DNA of 64,000 bases from Isochrysis galbana. Its lineage: Eukaryota > Haptophyta > Isochrysidales > Isochrysidaceae. Shown piece by piece: positions 60,012-64,000 of this stretch (within the stretch, counting starts at the first letter, position 1; every line of letters begins with the position of its first letter). The notes below the pieces were generated by a model. It searched no databases. It worked only from the letters and a program-made list of their open reading frames with translations, and was not told the origin of the DNA. Both the position numbers and the translations under genes were made by a program. The stretch is taken from contig CM030931.1 of NCBI GenBank assembly GCA_018136815.1, forward strand, positions 6,426,273-6,490,272. The letters run 5' to 3'.

Positions 60012-61463
60012 ATGTCGGAGAATCTGGTCTCAGATGCGCACACCCTCGCTGGGCTCGATCGGAGCAAGCCCTTCTGGTGGCGTCGGCTCACCGACTGCGA
60101 CCCAATCTCGCTCGAACCCTTGCGTCGTCTGCGCGTCGAACCTTTTGAGCTGACGGCCGATGGCACGCGTGCCTACTTCTTCGATGCAAGACTGCTGTCG
60201 TCTTACCTGATTTCCTCGGGTTCGTTCACTCATCCGATCTCTCGACGCGATCTCACGCGTGAAGATTGTCGCCGCCTAGACGCCCACCTGCGCAAGCATC
60301 GTCTGGGCAAGGCTTGTGTAGAGCATGCGTTCGATCACCAGGAGGACTACAAGAAACAAAATGCGCCAAACAATCAAGTGCGTGACATTCAGGCCGAGGC
60401 GTCAGAGTTGCTTCGTGCTTTCTATGCTGCTGGAGAGCGCGGAGGACTAGGTGGTCGTGGGCGCGGTCGTAGTGGTGAGTCTATTGGCCGTCAAGACTAC
60501 ATAGAGGAATACGTTGATGAGGAAAACTTCATGGAGACAGTTCCCCTTGGTGGGGCTCAGCTGTCATCCGCTGCGGACTTTCCATCGCTAGCCGGCGATG
60601 CACCCCCTGTTGCTGCGCCATTGCAGGCGTCGTGGGTAACTGGAGCTGCCCTCGGTGCGTCCAGCCGAAATTCAAGTGGCGTCAACCTGACGAGTGACGA
60701 AGCCTTCCCCACGCTAGGAGGGAGTGGCTGTGCACGTGCTGGGGAACGGGCTACTCCACTGCGTGGTTGGGGCGGCCACAGCGCTTCTGCTGTCATGCGG
60801 GCTCCCATCGATGCACAATTGGCCACTGTGCCTCCTGCGGGTGTTCAAGGGGCTGCGCTCAGAACATCAGCGCCACCATCCATGGAATCAACCGAAGCTT
60901 TTCCGAGCCTTACAGGGGGTGTTCCACTTAGAAGCACAGTGAAGGCTGCTCCGAGTACCTCCGCCGCGGGTGCTGCCCCTAATGGTGGTGATTGGTCTCG
61001 CGCATTACTGTCTGCTCCACCCGCTACGACGATGGCTTCAGCGGTGGCCCCGACCACGGTCGCACCCCCCCCCATCGAGTCTGCTGAGGCTTTCCCAACA
61101 CTAGGAGGTGCAGCCCGTCGGGTGCCAGCTTCATCGGCAAAGTCAGAGATCGGACGCGAGGAACTCGTCCGCCGGAATCGCGAACTTTTGAGTGCACTTG
61201 CCGGCGAACTCGATGACGGAAAGCGAGAGCGTGGGATGAATCTCTTTAAGATCGCATCGTTGGCCTTTCAGCGTGGATCATCCGATGCCGCAGCCTATTT
61301 GAGCGCCTTCATCAATATTTTTGGTGCAGAGACTGCCAACATTCACTTCTCAGAAATCATAGCACTCTGCCCAGAAAAGTCGAGGCGTGATGCGTTGCAG
61401 CGCTGCTACAATTCCTTTAGAACGTCTCAATCTCACGGCACCGGGGCTCGATCGCAGCATTGA
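60012..61463 (+). CDS. U-box/RING-like protein with repeated EAFPSL motifs
   Basis: 483 residues, intronless, from the ATG at 60012 (MSENLVSDAH). The N-terminal domain reads CDPISLEPLRRLRVEPFEL, FFDARLLSSYLISSGSFTHPISRRDLTREDCRRLDAHLRKH, which has the shape of a zinc-less or reduced RING (U-box-like) domain; that fold recruits E2 ubiquitin enzymes. A Gly-Arg segment (GGLGGRGRGR) follows. The middle is disordered and carries four spaced motifs: AADFPSLAG, DEAFPTLGG, TEAFPSLTG, AEAFPTLGG, similar to short FPSL motifs of ZNF598-type and other translation-associated proteins. The C-terminal 110 residues are helical (LVRRNRELLSALAGELDDGK; AAAYLSAFINIFG). A ribosome-linked ubiquitin ligase is a reasonable guess, not shown. 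Confidence 0.65.
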   Translation: MSENLVSDAHTLAGLDRSKPFWWRRLTDCDPISLEPLRRLRVEPFELTADGTRAYFFDARLLSSYLISSGSFTHPISRRDLTREDCRRLDAHLRKHRLGKACVEHAFDHQEDYKKQNAPNNQVRDIQAEASELLRAFYAAGERGGLGGRGRGRSGESIGRQDYIEEYVDEENFMETVPLGGAQLSSAADFPSLAGDAPPVAAPLQASWVTGAALGASSRNSSGVNLTSDEAFPTLGGSGCARAGERATPLRGWGGHSASAVMRAPIDAQLATVPPAGVQGAALRTSAPPSMESTEAFPSLTGGVPLRSTVKAAPSTSAAGAAPNGGDWSRALLSAPPATTMASAVAPTTVAPPPIESAEAFPTLGGAARRVPASSAKSEIGREELVRRNRELLSALAGELDDGKRERGMNLFKIASLAFQRGSSDAAAYLSAFINIFGAETANIHFSEIIALCPEKSRRDALQRCYNSFRTSQSHGTGARSQH

Positions 61464-63294
61464 ACGACAAGAACCTCCGAAATCAGCCGTGATGGGTTTC
61501 GGACGGGAGCTTAGCGGAGCTATCGCGAGAGTTTTGCCGTGTGACCTCGTCCGAGGGCCTCGCATACTTGTTGTGCGATAAGGAAATATCTTTTGCAGCT
61601 CGATCATACTCATCTGTGTGCTGCTAAGTGTCGTGTGCCGTGTAGTGCAAGGCTGATTGCCGTGTAGATTCAATTAGCGGTTAGCGGTAAAAATCATGTT
61701 AAAAATACCTTTCAAGTTTCAAGATGCCTACTACTGTTCCTATGACTACCCCGAGACGGGCCTACAACGCCAACGCCCCCGTCTCTCACCCACGCCACCT
61801 TCCGCTTACCCCCGGCGTCGTCCCTTTGTCTTTGGTTTCTGGGGTGCAGCCCATGTGTGTGCAATATTTGATATTTGGGCCGGTTACCGCACTCGCGCAA
61901 GGGCGCAGGTGGTCGGGCGCCGCGCATTGGCCAAGAGGAGGCAGAGGCGGAGTTGGAGAGTGTGGTGGGCTGGGTGGAACTGTGGCTGTGGTGCGATTGG
62001 GTGTGAGTGGGAGGTGAGACATAACATGAGATGTTTGGCCCACTTGAGGCATGGAGGGCGGGCGATGGGGGGCCGAGGGACCGAGGGAGCGCGCACGGAA
62101 ACGGGACAAACGACATGAACGCACCCTCAGTCGTCACGGAGCACTGTGGCACGAAGGCAGAGACGGGAGCAGACAGGAGGGGCACGGACAACGCTCGAGC
62201 GATGGCGCAGAGCGTATACGGGACATCGAGGGAAAACGTCACGCGCGGGGGGGGGGGGGGGAGGGGCGGGAACGCGCGGGATAATAATAGACGGAAAGGG
62301 GGCTGGAAACTCCAGGAAGCACTCTGGGAAAAGACGGGAGGGGAGAAAGGGGAGAGGGCTTTCGCGGGGGACCAATCGGGGATCGGGATGGTGCAAGGAG
62401 GAGGGAATCGGGGCGCGACGACGGAGAGGGGGTCGCGCGGGAAAACCTATACCGGAGAGCGGAGAGGCTAGCAGTTCGTCCGTCCGCGAGCGTCCAGCGG
62501 AGGGCTTCCTGCTCATGGAGGGAGTGTAAAAACAGAACTCCATGTACAACAAGAAACCCTTACTTCAGAGAGCGCGTGCCCCGTGCCCCCCCCTCCCCCC
62601 CCCCGCGCGAGCGATGCCTGCTAGAGGTATGGCTCCGCCTTGCCCAGCCCTGCCCTCCCCAGTCCCCAGTGCTCCACTAGCTTGCTTGGGCCACATGTGC
62701 GCAGCTTCGGCCTATCTCACGCGTGCTCTAGTGCTCGAGCCAAAAAAAAATCACCAGGTCGGCATATTTTGGGGATATTTGGGTGGCCTCCCAGGATATA
62801 AATGGGATATCTTCGCGGAATATTTGGGCAAGTTTTTCGGAATATTTCCGCCTGGCCCTACGCGCGTGGCGGTCTATTTTGGGAGATTCAGGCGGGCGCT
62901 CACGGGAGGGAATCGGAATGGTGAATGTGGGGCGCATCACTATTAGAAACGCGGAGCTTCCGCGACGTCCGATCGCCCGCGATCGGCCGAAGAATGGCCT
63001 GGAGATGGTGGCCATGCAGCCATGCACCATGCACCATGCAGAGAGTGATGCTCGTGTACAAATCGAAGTCAATCGCAATGCGTGTTGATGATCATCAAAT
63101 GTGTAGAGAAGCACATTTCGTGGAGTTTGCGAGCTGGCAGAGCTCATGGCTCCGTCACTAGTTGTGCGTGCCTTGCATGAAGGGCATCGGTAAAAATATA
63201 CCGGAGGGGGCCCGAATACTTTTTAGCGCTTGGTCTTCAGAGGCTTAAAATGGGCCATTTTTCGAAAATTTTGCCGGAGGACCCCCCGTTTCTT
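61464..63294. other. Intergenic, no gene seen
   Basis: A purine-rich stretch runs over about 62010-62470 with a G run at 62237-62250. At 62760-62880 the words ATATTTGGG, GGATATTTGG and GGAATATTT recur. The minus-strand frames through here encode Pro/Ser-biased sequence and look like chance. Confidence 0.45.
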
Positions 63295-64000
63295 TGTCGC
63301 ATTCATCCTAGATGATGCGATTTCCAGGCTCTTATTTCCAGGTCCTTCGCCGTGCGGCCACACGGTGAAGCTCAGGTACATCTAGGTTGGTAGGGTTCGT
63401 CCCTAGCGATCTAGAATTCGAGTTCTTGTTTCGTTCCTTCTAGCCTGTTTGTCAGGTCTAGATTCCAGGTTTCCTCCTTTCGGGTAATCTTGACCCAAAG
63501 GAGCCAGGTCGCCTGTCACTCGCTGCGCGCTTGTCTCAGGCTCTCGAGTTACCTTGTGAAGGCTTGTTTAGCTTCTTGCAAGGCTTGTCGTTTCTTGTTG
63601 GGTTCCGGTTCTTTCTTGGGACTTGCTAACTTTCGTTGTCGTCCAGGCCTGTTCGTCGTAGGTTTTGTTTAGCCTGGTTAGGGTTTCGTTGTCTTCTGGC
63701 GTTCGCGTTGGCGTTCGGAAATTTCCTCTCACATTCCCTAGGTCCGCTACCCTTGGCTTGTAGGTCCTTGCTTCTTTCTTCTCGGTCAAGGTTTTGGCGA
63801 GCGAGTCGGTTGCTCTATCCGCTCGAGAGATTTGAGGTTTAATTTGCCATCTCCCCTTGGAGATCGGTGTAGGTTCGCTTCCTAGGTGAGGGAATCTTTC
63901 CCCTTGATGCAAGTTACATGCAAGCCTTGGCCCCTTTGGTGTTTCTTCCCCTTGGTTGCTACTCAGGGTTGTTCGTTAGAAGCGTCTAGAAGGTTCACGC
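63295..64000 (+). repeat. Gypsy-family LTR in plus orientation, cut by window edge
   Basis: Begins TGTCGCATTCATCCTAGATG and matches the reverse complement of the LTRs at 4587 and 16545 with scattered substitutions and some small deletions. The 706 bases present cover a little over half of a 1,333-bp LTR. The base context before it (CCGTTTCTT) is not the polypurine tract, so it is either a 5' LTR of a second element reading rightward or a solo LTR. It is older than the identical pair at 3-16 kb. Confidence 0.88.

Noticed and set aside
62127..62552. 141-codon minus-strand frame rich in Pro, Ser and Arg
   Set aside because: It is complementary to a purine-rich stretch; composition alone explains the open frame.
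1..64000. CRISPR array, operons or Shine-Dalgarno sites
   Set aside because: No regularly spaced repeats; genes are split by introns and carry organelle-targeting signals, so the DNA is eukaryotic nuclear.

Overview
The window is nuclear DNA of a eukaryotic alga, not a prokaryote. Several genes are split by short GT-AG introns (about 80-190 nt) that I could place because splicing restores conserved domains. At least two proteins begin with a signal peptide followed by an ASAF-like cleavage context (ASA-YV, VNA-YA), the bipartite plastid address of algae with complex red-lineage plastids. A haptophyte or a stramenopile such as a pelagophyte fits best; this is inference. The DNA is GC-rich with many G/C homopolymer runs.

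Layout: 0.3-1.6 kb holds HIS6/hisA, with its 5' flank duplicated in inverted orientation. 3.25-16.55 kb is one intact Ty3/Gypsy chromovirus-like LTR retrotransposon on the minus strand. It has 1,333-bp LTRs that look identical and a 5-bp target-site duplication. Its Gag and Pol frames are separated by a single in-frame amber codon. Upstream of the protease, Pol carries a phage-type DNA-methyltransferase-like domain (AHPPC and VENP motifs), and at its C-terminus a chromodomain. This is the most unusual object in the window. 17.5-19.9 kb encodes an IQ/transmembrane/C2-domain protein; 20.8-21.3 kb a small unknown protein; 22.6-25.4 kb a six-exon ESRP/hnRNP-H-like RNA-binding protein with four quasi-RRMs; 26.7-27.4 kb an ARF-like GTPase lacking the catalytic glutamine; 29.4-32.2 kb a DHHC palmitoyltransferase; 33.5-36.1 kb a plastid-targeted SAP-domain protein.

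36-44 kb is repeat-rich and holds a plastid RbfA ribosome-maturation factor and a split gene for a tail-anchored unknown protein. 44.4-45.9 kb encodes phosphoethanolamine cytidylyltransferase; 48.2-49.5 kb an F-box-like protein; 53.4-55.1 kb an ankyrin-repeat protein; 56.5-57.2 kb a candidate triphosphate-tunnel protein; 60.0-61.5 kb a U-box/RING-like protein with repeated FPSL motifs.

Between the genes lie many young mobile sequences: solo LTRs sharing TGTCG...CGACA ends, a further LTR copy entering at the right edge, and a retroposon family with 13-19-bp target duplications, several members of which end in a perfect 20-bp palindrome. The host genes are unrelated housekeeping and regulatory functions and form no operon or pathway cluster.
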